In this document: positions 50,841 to 60,875 of the stretch, in pieces | Numbering within the stretch: position 1 is the first letter of the stretch | Layout: the number at the start of each line of letters is the position of its first letter | From: an uncultured Clostridia bacterium | Lineage (GTDB): Bacteria > Bacillota > Clostridia > Oscillospirales > Acutalibacteraceae | Assembly (NCBI GenBank): GCA_946493765.1 | Contig: CAMMAZ010000002.1 | Span: 1 to 64,000, forward strand | Length of the DNA stretch: 64,000 nucleotides | Reading direction: 5' to 3' | Position numbers and translations under genes: made by a program | The notes under the pieces: model-generated | What the model was told of the DNA's origin: nothing | What the model saw: the letters and a program-made list of their open reading frames with translations, nothing else | Database searches by the model: none

Positions 50841-51740
50841 TTATTCCTTTTCCCAGAGTTTTGCGGGATAAACGCCGTTTTGCACAAGCTGGCGAATCGC
50901 ACGCTGCACCTGCGGTTTATCCTCCTTGTAGGTCACGCCGTGCCATTTTTCGTGCGTTTTCAAAACTTTCACTTTGTGTGCGCCGGAACGGATGACGTTG
51001 TCGACGGCAAAAGGAATATAAAATTCATCCTTTGCAAGATCTGCGGTTTGCAAAAAGGTTTCAAACTGCGCTTGCAGCGATTGCAGAAAATCCGGCTGGA
51101 AGCCCCAGCAGTTCATCGAAACCACCGTGTCGGGATCGATGGGCAGCATCGTTTCGCCGTCGGTCGTGTAGACCGTTTGTCCGTTTTGGGAAATAATTTT
51201 CGTGTATTCCTCGATGGCGGACAGATAACCGCTGTCGTCTGTCTGGCAGACGCCGCGAGAAACATAGCCGTTTTCCGTTAAGGTGTTTTTTAAAATAAAG
51301 CCCGCCATGGCATAATCACTGCCGGTTGTCAATGCGCCGTGCAGCAGCCGGAAAGCCTCGGCGCCGTAAAAATCGTCGGCGTTGATCACCGCAAAGGGAC
51401 GGTCGATCACCGGTTGGCAGCAAAGCACCGCGTGCGCCGTGCCCCACGGCTTTGTCCTGCCTTGCGGCGGGGTAAAGCCGGTTGGTAATTTGTCGATGGT
51501 CTGGAAAATATAGTCCACCTTTGCATTTTTGGCAATGCGGTCACCGACCGCCGCTTTGAAATCCGCTTCGATTTCCGGTTTGATCACAAAAATGATTTTT
51601 TCAAATCCGGCGCGCAGCGCGTCGAACGCTGAATAGTCGATGATTTTTTCTCCACTCGGACCGATCGGGTCGATTTGTTTTAAACCGCCGTAGCGGCTGC
51701 CCATGCCGGCCGCCATGATAACAAGTGCAGGCTGTTGCAT
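50841..51740 (-). CDS. Sugar nucleotidyltransferase-like NTP transferase
   Basis: LVIMAAGMGSRYGGLKQIDPIGPSGEKIIDYS; INADDFYG. Confidence 0.85.
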   Translation of the reverse strand: MQQPALVIMAAGMGSRYGGLKQIDPIGPSGEKIIDYSAFDALRAGFEKIIFVIKPEIEADFKAAVGDRIAKNAKVDYIFQTIDKLPTGFTPPQGRTKPWGTAHAVLCCQPVIDRPFAVINADDFYGAEAFRLLHGALTTGSDYAMAGFILKNTLTENGYVSRGVCQTDDSGYLSAIEEYTKIISQNGQTVYTTDGETMLPIDPDTVVSMNCWGFQPDFLQSLQAQFETFLQTADLAKDEFYIPFAVDNVIRSGAHKVKVLKTHEKWHGVTYKEDKPQVQRAIRQLVQNGVYPAKLWEKE

Positions 51741-51837
51741 TGGTTTGCCACACCTTTCCGTTTTTAATGATTTTCTTTAGTATAGCATGCGTGAAAGGCA
51801 AATTCAACCGATTTTTGTTTTTTTTGCAGATTGGGGC

Positions 51838-51866
51838 TTGACAAAAGGCAATCGATGTGGTAAACT
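51838..51866 (+). promoter_or_regulatory. Putative sigma-A promoter of rplJL
   Basis: TTGACA-17-TAAACT. Confidence 0.7.
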
Positions 51867-51872
51867 ACCTGT

Positions 51873-52005
51873 GTTATCCGTTCTAAAGACAGTAAGTGTG
51901 CGTTGCATGTAAAGGGTTGACCGCTTACCGAGGAAAGGTGCGCATTTGATTTCGAAAGTGTGTATGGTGCCTTTCCGCTTTGCGGAAAGGCTTTTATTTT
52001 TTGAA
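51873..52005 (+). ncRNA. Ribosomal protein L10 leader
   Basis: aaagacagtaagtg...gcttaccgaggaaaggtgcg...gtgcctttccgctttgcggaaaggctttt upstream of rplJ. Confidence 0.8.
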
Positions 52006-52043
52006 CGGTGTAACGGTGAAAAAATCACTGGAGGTGAATTGTT

Positions 52044-52550
52044 TTGCCAAGTGCAGCTGTTTTAGAGCAGAAAAAGCAGATCGTCAGCGAGCTGACCGAA
52101 AAACTCAAAGGTGCTTGCGCAGGTGTGATCGTGGATTACAAGGGTATTTCCGTTGAACAGGATACCGCGCTGCGTAAACAGCTCAGAGAAGCGGGCGTGG
52201 ACTATTTCGTTGCGAAAAACACCCTGCTTGGGTTAGCTGCGGACGCCGCCGGTTTGTCGGATATGAAATCCGTGCTGGAAGGCACCACTGCAATCGCATT
52301 GAGCACCGATGATTACATTTCGGCTGCAAAAATCCTGAATAAGTTTGCAGAAGAACAAAAGGATTTCTTTGCGATCAAACTCGGTTTCCTCGACGGCGCG
52401 GTCATTCCGGTCGAAAAGGTGCAGTATCTCGCAAAGCTGCCGTCCAAAGAAGGACTGGTGGCAAAGGCACTGGGCAGCCTGAAAGCGCCCATTTCCAATC
52501 TTGTTTATGCGCTTAACGCAATCAAGGAAAAACAAGAAGAAGTCGCTTAA
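52044..52550 (+). CDS. rplJ: 50S ribosomal protein L10
   Basis: VDYKGISVEQDTALRKQLREAGVDYFVAKNTL; TTG start after ggaggtg. Confidence 0.97.
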   Translation: MPSAAVLEQKKQIVSELTEKLKGACAGVIVDYKGISVEQDTALRKQLREAGVDYFVAKNTLLGLAADAAGLSDMKSVLEGTTAIALSTDDYISAAKILNKFAEEQKDFFAIKLGFLDGAVIPVEKVQYLAKLPSKEGLVAKALGSLKAPISNLVYALNAIKEKQEEVA

Positions 52551-52600
52551 AAAAGTTTGGCGGCATGAAATTTTATTTTGATTAACGGAGGATGAAAATC

Positions 52601-52981
52601 ATGGCATCTGAGAAGATTGCAAAATTTATTGATGACGTTAAAGCCCTTTCCGTTTTGGAACTGGCTGAGCTCGTTGAAGCTTTAGAAGAAGAATTCGGCG
52701 TTTCCGCTGCGGCTCCGGTCGTTGTTGCCGGCGGCGCTGAAGGCGGCGCTGCAGCTGCTGCAGAAGAGAAAACAGAATTTGATGTTATTCTGGCTTCTGC
52801 CGGCGCATCCAAAATCCCGGTTATCAAAGCGGTTCGCGAAGCAACCGGTCTTGGTCTTGCTGAAGCAAAAGCTTTGGTCGACGGTGCACCGAAAGCTGTG
52901 AAAGAAGGCATCTCTAAAGAGGATGCTGAAGCGCTCAAAGCGAAACTCGAAGAAGCTGGCGCTACTGTTGAATTGAAGTAA
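52601..52981 (+). CDS. rplL: 50S ribosomal protein L7/L12
   Basis: C-terminal [47 protein letters not shown]. Confidence 0.98.
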   Translation: MASEKIAKFIDDVKALSVLELAELVEALEEEFGVSAAAPVVVAGGAEGGAAAAAEEKTEFDVILASAGASKIPVIKAVREATGLGLAEAKALVDGAPKAVKEGISKEDAEALKAKLEEAGATVELK

Positions 52982-53023
52982 TTTCGCAGTTTTCTGTGCT
53001 GCAATAGCGGTGCAGATCATTTA

Positions 53024-53062
53024 AAACCGTTTTCCCGTTTTTGGGAAAGCGGTTTTATTTTT
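53024..53062 (+). terminator. Terminator of rplJL
   Basis: aaaaccgttttcccgtttttgggaaagcggttttatttt. Confidence 0.75.
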
Positions 53063-53159
53063 GTGCCGATGCGCATATCATGCGGTAGAATTTTTTGCAT
53101 TTGTGGAAAATATACAAATAATTTGGTAATAAATATTTCAACATTTATAATTTTGGGGG

Positions 53160-53188
53160 TTGACAGATGAAAAAATTGATGGTAAAAT
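53160..53188 (+). promoter_or_regulatory. Putative sigma-A promoter of glnN
   Basis: TTGACA-17-TAAAAT. Confidence 0.75.
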
Positions 53189-53203
53189 ATCGACAAATAC
53201 AGC

Positions 53204-53242
53204 AAAGGCGCTGTGAACCGTAGGGTTCATAGCGTCTTTTTT
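53204..53242 (+). terminator. Leader terminator/attenuator between promoter and glnN start
   Basis: aaaggcgctgtgaacc-gta-gggttcatagcgtctttttt (two G.U pairs). Confidence 0.75.
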
Positions 53243-53275
53243 GTTTTGAATCTTTTTCGATGGAGGACTAAAAGC

Positions 53276-55360
53276 ATGAAAAACATTCCCGAATTTTTTG
53301 GATGTCAGGTCTTTAACGACAAGGTGATGCGCGACCGGCTGCCGTCTGATACCTATAAAGCGCTGGTCGAAACGGTGGAAGCAGGCAAGCCGTTGGAACT
53401 GAGCGTTGCCAATGTTGTTGCAAACGCAATGAAAAAATGGGCGATTGAGAAAGGGGCTACCCACTATACCCACTGGTTCCAGCCGATGACCGGTGTGACG
53501 GCGGAAAAACACGACAGCTTTATCAATCCCGACGGCAAAGGGAATGTGATTATGAAATTTTCCGGCAAAGAGCTGGTCAAAGGTGAACCGGATGCTTCCA
53601 GCTTCCCGTCCGGCGGTATTCGTGCAACCTTTGAGGCTAGAGGCTATACCGCTTGGGATCCGTCTTCCTATGCGTTTGTCAAGGAAGGCTCGCTTTACAT
53701 CCCGACCGCATTTTGTTCCTATACCGGTGAGGCGCTGGATAAAAAGACGCCGCTTTTGCGCTCCATGGAAGTGCTGGAACGCGAAGCCATCAAAATTTTA
53801 AAATTATTCGGCAAAGACGTCAAACGTGTTGTGACGACGATCGGACCGGAACAGGAATATTTCATTATTGATAAAGAAGTCTATCTCAAACGGCCGGATC
53901 TGATGTATACCGGTCGGACATTATTCGGTGCAAAACCCCCGAAAGGACAGGAACTGGAGGATCAGTATTTCGGACAGATCAAGCCGCGGATCGCTGAATA
54001 TATGGCCGATCTCGACGAGGAACTCTGGAAGCTGGGAATCAGCGCAAAAACCAAACACAACGAGGTGGCGCCCGCACAGCATGAAATGGCGCCGGTGTTC
54101 TCCACCTCCAACGTCGCGTCGGATCACAACCAATTGACGATGGAAATCATGAAAAAGGTTGCCGACCGGCACGGTTTGGTTTGCCTGTTGCATGAAAAAC
54201 CATTCGCAGGCGTCAACGGGTCGGGCAAACACGATAACTGGTCTTTGTCGACCGATACCGGTGAGAACCTGTTGAATCCGGGCAAAACGCCGTTTGAAAA
54301 CGCACAGTTTTTGCTGTTCTTGGCAGCGGTGATCAAAGCGGTCGACGAATATCAGGATCTGCTGCGTATTTCCGTTGCAAGCGCGGGCAACGATCACCGT
54401 CTGGGTGCGAACGAGGCGCCGCCGGCGATCATCTCCATGTTCCTCGGCGAAGAGCTGCAGGAGGTGCTGACTGCGATCGAAAACGGCGAAACGCTGGAAG
54501 CGCACAAGAAAGCGATCATGGATCTGGGTGTTTCATTAATTCCGAAATTCAATAAGGACACCACCGATCGCAACAGAACCTCTCCGTTTGCGTTCACCGG
54601 AAATAAATTTGAATTCAGAATGGTGGGTTCCGCCGCTTCCGTCGCCGGACCAAACACCATTCTCAATACCATCGTTGCCAATTCATTATCCGATTTCTAT
54701 GAAGAGCTGGAAAGCTCCGACGATCTGATCAAAGATGTGATGCAGTTGGTGAAAAAGACGGTCAAGGAACACAAACGCATCATTTTCAACGGCAACGGCT
54801 ATTCCAAAGAATGGGAGGAAGAAGCGGAACGTCGTGGGCTTTATAATTTGAAGTCAACGCCGGAAGCACTTTCCAAAATGCTGGATGAGAAAAATATCAA
54901 ATTGTTTGAAAAGTTCGGCGTGTATACCAAAGGCGAAATGGAAGCGCGGTATGAGATCTATATGGAGAACTACTGCACGGTCATCTCCATTGAAGCGCTC
55001 ACGATGATCGACCTGATCAAAAAACAGGTCATGCCGGCGGTGATGGACTATGAAAAAACGCTGATCGATCTGATTACCGGCAAGCAGGCGGTTTCTGTGA
55101 GCGATAAGATGGAAAGCGCGCTGCTTGAGAAAATCTCAAAATTGGCGGATGCGATGTATGTCAAGCTGGAAGCGTTGGAAGACGCGATGCTGCTTGTGAA
55201 AAACTGCAAAGATACGCAGGAGACCGGCATGTATTACAAAGATAAGGTTTTCCTCGGCATGCAGGAGCTGCGTGCAGTTGTAGATGAGCTGGAAACGCTG
55301 GTCGCTGCGGAATACTGGCCGCTGCCGACCTATGCGCAAATGCTTTACAGCGTGATCTGA
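53276..55360 (+). CDS. glnN: Glutamine synthetase type III
   Basis: ~695 aa; [48 protein letters not shown]. Confidence 0.97.
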   Translation: MKNIPEFFGCQVFNDKVMRDRLPSDTYKALVETVEAGKPLELSVANVVANAMKKWAIEKGATHYTHWFQPMTGVTAEKHDSFINPDGKGNVIMKFSGKELVKGEPDASSFPSGGIRATFEARGYTAWDPSSYAFVKEGSLYIPTAFCSYTGEALDKKTPLLRSMEVLEREAIKILKLFGKDVKRVVTTIGPEQEYFIIDKEVYLKRPDLMYTGRTLFGAKPPKGQELEDQYFGQIKPRIAEYMADLDEELWKLGISAKTKHNEVAPAQHEMAPVFSTSNVASDHNQLTMEIMKKVADRHGLVCLLHEKPFAGVNGSGKHDNWSLSTDTGENLLNPGKTPFENAQFLLFLAAVIKAVDEYQDLLRISVASAGNDHRLGANEAPPAIISMFLGEELQEVLTAIENGETLEAHKKAIMDLGVSLIPKFNKDTTDRNRTSPFAFTGNKFEFRMVGSAASVAGPNTILNTIVANSLSDFYEELESSDDLIKDVMQLVKKTVKEHKRIIFNGNGYSKEWEEEAERRGLYNLKSTPEALSKMLDEKNIKLFEKFGVYTKGEMEARYEIYMENYCTVISIEALTMIDLIKKQVMPAVMDYEKTLIDLITGKQAVSVSDKMESALLEKISKLADAMYVKLEALEDAMLLVKNCKDTQETGMYYKDKVFLGMQELRAVVDELETLVAAEYWPLPTYAQMLYSVI

Positions 55361-55398
55361 TCCAAATAAAATTAAAAATTTTTAAAACACAATGGCGT

Positions 55399-55447
55399 GT
55401 GTGTCAAAATGCGAATTCGCATTTTGGTGCATGCGCTTTTTGTTTTT
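55399..55447 (+). terminator. Long hairpin terminator/attenuator between glnN and amt
   Basis: gcgtgtgtgtcaaaatgcgaa / ttcgcattttggtgcatgcgc, ~21 bp with G.U pairs, then tttttgttttt. Confidence 0.75.
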
Positions 55448-55470
55448 ATTCTGAAAAGGAGATGGAATCT

Positions 55471-57237
55471 ATGGACAATGTAATGGAATTGTTCTCGGAC
55501 GTCAATACCCTATGGGTATTGGTCGGCGCGGCGCTTGTGTTTTTCATGCAGGCGGGATTCGCAATGGTGGAAACCGGGTTTACAAGAGCAAAAAATGCCG
55601 GTAACATCATCATGAAAAACCTGATGGACTTTTGTATCGGAACGCCGCTTTACTGGCTGGTCGGATTCGGTATCATGTTCGGCGGCTCGGGCGCACTGTT
55701 CGGCGGGCTGGATCTTCTGGGACTGGGCGATTATTCGGCCGTTTTGCCGGAGGGGGTCAGCAAATATACCTTCTTTATTTTCCAGACGGTTTTTTGCGCG
55801 ACTGCGGCGACGATCGTTTCCGGTGCCATGGCGGAACGGACAAAATTCAGCGCTTATTGTGTTTACAGCGGCGTGATCAGTTTGATTATCTATCCGATTT
55901 CCGGACACTGGATCTGGGGCGGCGGCTGGCTGGCATCTCTGGATGAACTGACAAACGGTGTTTTGCCCGCATTTCACGATTTTGCCGGATCCACGGCGGT
56001 ACATATGGTCGGCGGTATTTCAGCGCTGATCGGCGCGGCGATCTTAGGTCCCCGGATCGGAAAATTTTATACCGACAGAAAAACAGGCAAGAAAAAAGTA
56101 CGTGCGATTCCGGGGCATTCTTTGACGCTCGGTGCTTTGGGCGTGTTTATTCTGTGGTTCTGCTGGTTCGGATTCAACGGCGCTTCGACGACTTCCATGA
56201 CCAACGGTATGGCGGATGTTGCGGGCAGCGTGTTTTTCACCACCAATCTCGCGGCGGCGACTTCGACCGTTACCGTTTTGATCATCACCTGGATCCGCTA
56301 TAAAAAGCCGGACGTTTCGATGACGTTGAACGGTTCGCTGGCCGGTCTGGTCGCCATTACGGCGGGCTGCGACGCGGTCAATCCGGTCGGTGCGTTTTTT
56401 ATCGGTGTGATCGCCGGCTTTGTGGTGGTGTTCGGCATTGAATTTATCGAAAAGGTCTGCCATGTGGATGATCCGGTCGGTGCCGTCGGTGTGCATGGTT
56501 TATGCGGTGCGGCAGGTACCATTATGGTCGGACTGTTTTCCGCCGGACTCAACGGCAATCCTGCCGGTCTATTCTATGGCGGCGGCGCATCGTTTCTGGC
56601 ATCGCAGCTCATCGGTGTGCTGAGCGTTGCGGCTTATGTGACGGTTGCGATGATCATCGTTTTCCAAGCGATCAAGCATACGATCGGTCTGCGGGTTTCC
56701 GAAGAAGAGGAAATTTTAGGATTGGACGTTACCGAACATGGTTTGGTCAGCGCTTATGCGGACTTTGTGCCTGCTGAGCTGCCGGCTGATACCGGCTATG
56801 CGCCGACTTTAAAGCCGCAGACAGCGCGTGTGGCGCCGGATGCAGCAGTGCCGGTCGTGAATGTTTCCAATCCGGATGCAAAAATGACAAAAGTGGTGAT
56901 CATCACAAAACAGTCGAAATTTGACGCGCTCAAAGAAGCGTTGGAGAATATCCATATCACCGGTATGACAGTCACGCAGGTGCTCGGCTACGGTATGCAA
57001 AAAGGACAGAAAAAATATTACCGCGGCGTTGAGCTGAAAACCAATTTGCTGCCCAAAGTCAAGTGTGAGGTCGTTGTCAGCAAAATTCCGGTTGAGACGG
57101 TCGTTAACACGGTGAAAAAAGCATTGTATACCGGTGATTTCGGCGACGGAAAGATCTTTGTTTATGATGTGGAAAACGTCATTAAGGTCAGCACCGGCGA
57201 ACAAGGCTATGATGCTTTGCAGGATGAAGACGAATAA
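55471..57237 (+). CDS. amt: Ammonium transporter fused to C-terminal PII (GlnK-like) domain
   Basis: FFMQAGFAMVETGFTRAKNAGNI Amt signature; C-terminal MTKVVIITKQSKFDALKEAL...GYGMQKGQKKYYRGVELKTNLLPKVKCEVVV. Confidence 0.95.
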   Translation: MDNVMELFSDVNTLWVLVGAALVFFMQAGFAMVETGFTRAKNAGNIIMKNLMDFCIGTPLYWLVGFGIMFGGSGALFGGLDLLGLGDYSAVLPEGVSKYTFFIFQTVFCATAATIVSGAMAERTKFSAYCVYSGVISLIIYPISGHWIWGGGWLASLDELTNGVLPAFHDFAGSTAVHMVGGISALIGAAILGPRIGKFYTDRKTGKKKVRAIPGHSLTLGALGVFILWFCWFGFNGASTTSMTNGMADVAGSVFFTTNLAAATSTVTVLIITWIRYKKPDVSMTLNGSLAGLVAITAGCDAVNPVGAFFIGVIAGFVVVFGIEFIEKVCHVDDPVGAVGVHGLCGAAGTIMVGLFSAGLNGNPAGLFYGGGASFLASQLIGVLSVAAYVTVAMIIVFQAIKHTIGLRVSEEEEILGLDVTEHGLVSAYADFVPAELPADTGYAPTLKPQTARVAPDAAVPVVNVSNPDAKMTKVVIITKQSKFDALKEALENIHITGMTVTQVLGYGMQKGQKKYYRGVELKTNLLPKVKCEVVVSKIPVETVVNTVKKALYTGDFGDGKIFVYDVENVIKVSTGEQGYDALQDEDE

Positions 57238-57261
57238 AACTGCCGGATAAACGGCATAAAA

Positions 57262-57304
57262 AAACAGTGCGCTTACCCCCATTTGGGTAAACGCGCTGTT
57301 TTTA
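57262..57304. terminator. Intrinsic terminator between amt and the convergent ABC gene
   Basis: aacagtgcgcttacccccatttgggtaaacgcgctgttttt. Confidence 0.75.
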
Positions 57305-59155
57305 TGATAATTCAAACATACCGTGATACAGCTGATAATATTCGCCTTTTTGCGCGAGCAGCTCTTCATGGCTGCCGCGTTCGATGATTTTACCGTGCTC
57401 CAAAACCATGATCGCATCGGCGTTTCGCACGGTGGACAGCCGGTGGGCAATGACAAAAACGGTACGTCCTTCCATCAGCTGATCCATACCCTTTTCAATC
57501 AACGCTTCCGTTCGCGTGTCGATGCTGGAGGTCGCTTCATCAAGAATCAGCACCGGCGGATCCGCGACCGCCGCCCGTGCTATTGCCAACAGCTGCCGCT
57601 GTCCCTGCGAGAGATTCGCACCGTCGGCGGTGACAAGCGTTTGATAGCCTTTGGGCAGCCGGCGGATAAAGGAGTCGGCATTTGCGATTTTCGCAGCATT
57701 CCGGATTTCCTGCGGCGTCGCGTCGAGCTTGCCGAACCGGATGTTGTCTTCAATGGTGCCGGTGAACAGGTGCGTGTCCTGCAAAACAATGCCCAGCGAC
57801 CGGCGCAGACTGCTTTTTTGGATGGCTTTCACATTGATGCCGTCATAGGTGATGCTGCCGGACTGCACGTCATAGAACCGGTTGATCAGATTGGTAATGG
57901 TGGTTTTGCCCGCGCCGGTCGAGCCGACAAATGCGATCTTCTGACCCGGTTTGGCATACAGGCTGATCTCCTTTAAAATCGTACGGCGGCTGTCGTAGCC
58001 GAAATTGACATTTTCAAACCGAACGTCTCCGCGCAAAGGAGTCAGATCGCCGTTTTCCGCCTGCCAGGCCCACTGCCCGGTTTTTGTATCGCAGGAAATC
58101 AGTTGCCCGTTTTCTTCTTTGACATTGACCAGCCGGATGCGGCCGGCATCCGTTTCCGGTTTTTGATGCATGGCTTCAAAAATGCGTTCCGCACCGGCGA
58201 GCGCCGCTAAAAGAAAATTGCTTTGCTGGGTGAACTGATTGATCGGCATCGCCGCCTGCCGCACAAAAACAAGATAACTTGCAAGACCGCCGATATCCGC
58301 CATGCCGTTTAATGCCATGATGCCGCCCAGCACTGCGACGATCGCATAATTGATATAGGAAATGCTCACGACTGCCGGAACCATGGTGGCGGCAAATTGC
58401 TGCGCGCCGGTTCCCGCTTTGCGCAGCTGCTCGTTTTTCTCACGGAAGGCTTTTAAGTTTTCCGTTTCATGGCTGAAAACCTTGACCACCTTTTGCCCTT
58501 TGATCATTTCTTCCACATAGCCGTCCAATTCACCAAGGTAGGTCTGCTGTTTATTAAAGTATTTTTTACTGCGTTTGCCGCTGTAGCGTATATACAAAAA
58601 CATGGCGATATAGCAGATGGCGACGATCAGTGTCAGCCGCCAGTTTAAAACAAACATCAGCGCCAGTGTGCCGACGATCTGGATAAAGCTCTGGATGACC
58701 ATCGCAAAGCTGTTGTTGAGCGCATCGGAAATGGTGTCGACATCATTGGTGAAATAGCTCATGATATCGCCGTTCGGGCGGGTATCAAAAAAGCGAAGCG
58801 GCAGTTTTTGCAGATGCGTGAACAGGTCCCGCCGGATATCAAACAGCACTTTCTGTGCGGCGCGAACCATGATTTGGGTGTAACCATAGCTGGATAAAAC
58901 GCCGGTTAGGTAGATGGCGGCGGTGATGAGAACACCGATGATCAGGCCGCCGCCGTCACCCGGCAGCAGGTAGTTGTTGATGACGGGTTTGATCATGTAG
59001 GTCCCGAGCAGGTTGGCAAGCGCGCTGATCGAGACAAGCACGGCGACCGTTAACAATAAAAATTTATGCCGGCCCATGTAGGATAAAAGGGTTTTGACCG
59101 TGTATCCCAAATTTTTCGGGCGTTTGCCGCTAAAACTCCGTGCCACCGGCGGCAC
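57302..59155 (-). CDS. ABC exporter, fused permease/ATPase (subunit 2 of heterodimer)
   Basis: GSTGAGKTTITNLINRFYD; LSQGQRQLLAIARA. Confidence 0.93.
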   Translation of the reverse strand: MPPVARSFSGKRPKNLGYTVKTLLSYMGRHKFLLLTVAVLVSISALANLLGTYMIKPVINNYLLPGDGGGLIIGVLITAAIYLTGVLSSYGYTQIMVRAAQKVLFDIRRDLFTHLQKLPLRFFDTRPNGDIMSYFTNDVDTISDALNNSFAMVIQSFIQIVGTLALMFVLNWRLTLIVAICYIAMFLYIRYSGKRSKKYFNKQQTYLGELDGYVEEMIKGQKVVKVFSHETENLKAFREKNEQLRKAGTGAQQFAATMVPAVVSISYINYAIVAVLGGIMALNGMADIGGLASYLVFVRQAAMPINQFTQQSNFLLAALAGAERIFEAMHQKPETDAGRIRLVNVKEENGQLISCDTKTGQWAWQAENGDLTPLRGDVRFENVNFGYDSRRTILKEISLYAKPGQKIAFVGSTGAGKTTITNLINRFYDVQSGSITYDGINVKAIQKSSLRRSLGIVLQDTHLFTGTIEDNIRFGKLDATPQEIRNAAKIANADSFIRRLPKGYQTLVTADGANLSQGQRQLLAIARAAVADPPVLILDEATSSIDTRTEALIEKGMDQLMEGRTVFVIAHRLSTVRNADAIMVLEHGKIIERGSHEELLAQKGEYYQLYHGMFELS

Positions 59156-60875
59156 CCCCTTTCATCTGTGACGCATAGATCTCTTTATAAATGGAATCGC
59201 TTTGCAACAATTGGTCATGGGTGCCGTCGGCGTGGATTTTTCCGTCTTCCAGGATCAGAATCCGGTCGGCGTCCATCACCGAAGTGATACGCTGGGCGAT
59301 GATCAGCTTTGTCATGTCCTTTTGTTTGGCAAGCTCCCGGCGGATATGACTTTCCGTCGCGGTGTCCACCGCGCTGGTGCAGTCGTCTAATATCAATATT
59401 TTGGGCTGCTTTAACAGTGTGCGGGCGATGCAAAGCCGCTGCTTTTGTCCGCCGGAAAGATTAACGCCACCCTGGCTCAAATCGGTGTCCAGCCCGTTTG
59501 GCATTTGCTTGATAAATTCATCCGCACAGGCGACCCGGCAGGCTTCCCTGAGCTGTTCGTCCGAAGCGTCCGGGTTGCCCCAGCGCAGATTGTCGCGGAT
59601 GGTGCCGGAAAAGAGCACGTTTTTTTGCAAAACGATGCCGACTGCATCGCGCAAAGTTTTTAAATCATAGGCGCGCACATCGGTGTTTCCGACCGAAACG
59701 GCGCCTGTCGACGCATCGTACAGTCTTGGGATCAGTTGCACAAGCGAGCTTTTGGAAGAGCCGGTTCCGCCGATGATGCCGACGGTCTGCCCGGCGGGAA
59801 TGTGCAGATCGACATGCTGCAGCGCATATTCTTCGGCGTCGGTTTTATATTTAAACGAAACATTGTCAAAATCGATGCTGCCGTTTTGAACCTGTGTGAC
59901 CGGGGATTCCGGCGAACGAATATCCGGCGTTTGGTTGAGCGTTTCGCTGATGCGTTTTGCACTGGCCAGTGAACGGGTGAGCAGCAAAAAGACGTTGGAA
60001 ATCATCATTAGTGCGTTCATGACCTGCAAAACATAGCTTAAAAAGCCGGTCAGATCGCCCACCTGCAATTCGCCGCCCAGAATCATGTTGCCGCCGAACC
60101 ACAAAATCAAAACAGCGGCGGCATACATGGTGAACTGAAATGCGGGGAGATTCAAAACCGCATAGTGAAAGGTGCGTTCGCTGGTTTGCAGAAGTTCGTT
60201 GTTGACCTGGTCGAATTTTTCCGCTTCATAGTCTTCCCGCACAAATGCCTTGACTGCACGGATAGCGGTCAGATTTTCCTGCACCACGCTGTTGACGCGG
60301 TCGACCGTTTTTTGCAGTTTTCCATACATCGGGGCGATTTTCCGGACAATGAAAAATAAAATCAAGGCTAGGATGGGGGAGCAGACAAAAAAGACGAGTG
60401 AGAGTTTCGCGTTCATCCAGATGGAAAGGCCGATACCCATGATCAGCATCACCGGTCCGCGCACCATGGGTCGCAATCCGCCGGTGAGCGCGTTTTGCAT
60501 GACGTTGACATCGGTGGTGATGCGGGTGATGAGCGACGCGGTGTCGAAATGATCGAGATTGGAAAAGGAATAGGTCTGCACCTTTTCATATTCCGCGTCG
60601 CGCAGCCTCGCGCCGAATCCGTAGGCCGCGCGGGCGGCAAAGCGGGCGTATAATAAGCCGGTAAGCAATGCGAGCAGCGCGCAGATTGCCATTTGGATGC
60701 CTTTGTTTAAAATATAGGGAACATCCCGCGCAGCGACGCCGACGTCCAAAAGATCCGCCATTAAAACCGGGATGATCAATTCAAAGGAAGTTTCGATCAA
60801 AACCAGCAGCGATCCGATCAGCAGATCCTTCCGATAGGGGCCAAAATAAGAAAAGAGTTGTTTTAATTCCCGCAT
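59130..60875 (-). CDS. ABC exporter, fused permease/ATPase (subunit 1 of heterodimer)
   Basis: GGTGSSKSSLVQLIPRLYD; LSGGQKQRLCIARTLL. Confidence 0.93.
   Translation of the reverse strand: MRELKQLFSYFGPYRKDLLIGSLLVLIETSFELIIPVLMADLLDVGVAARDVPYILNKGIQMAICALLALLTGLLYARFAARAAYGFGARLRDAEYEKVQTYSFSNLDHFDTASLITRITTDVNVMQNALTGGLRPMVRGPVMLIMGIGLSIWMNAKLSLVFFVCSPILALILFFIVRKIAPMYGKLQKTVDRVNSVVQENLTAIRAVKAFVREDYEAEKFDQVNNELLQTSERTFHYAVLNLPAFQFTMYAAAVLILWFGGNMILGGELQVGDLTGFLSYVLQVMNALMMISNVFLLLTRSLASAKRISETLNQTPDIRSPESPVTQVQNGSIDFDNVSFKYKTDAEEYALQHVDLHIPAGQTVGIIGGTGSSKSSLVQLIPRLYDASTGAVSVGNTDVRAYDLKTLRDAVGIVLQKNVLFSGTIRDNLRWGNPDASDEQLREACRVACADEFIKQMPNGLDTDLSQGGVNLSGGQKQRLCIARTLLKQPKILILDDCTSAVDTATESHIRRELAKQKDMTKLIIAQRITSVMDADRILILEDGKIHADGTHDQLLQSDSIYKEIYASQMKGGAAGGTEF

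Noticed and set aside
53199-53242. Definite ANTAR-binding RNA call
   Set aside because: Only one A1/G4 hexaloop is seen; the canonical motif has two tandem hexaloop hairpins.
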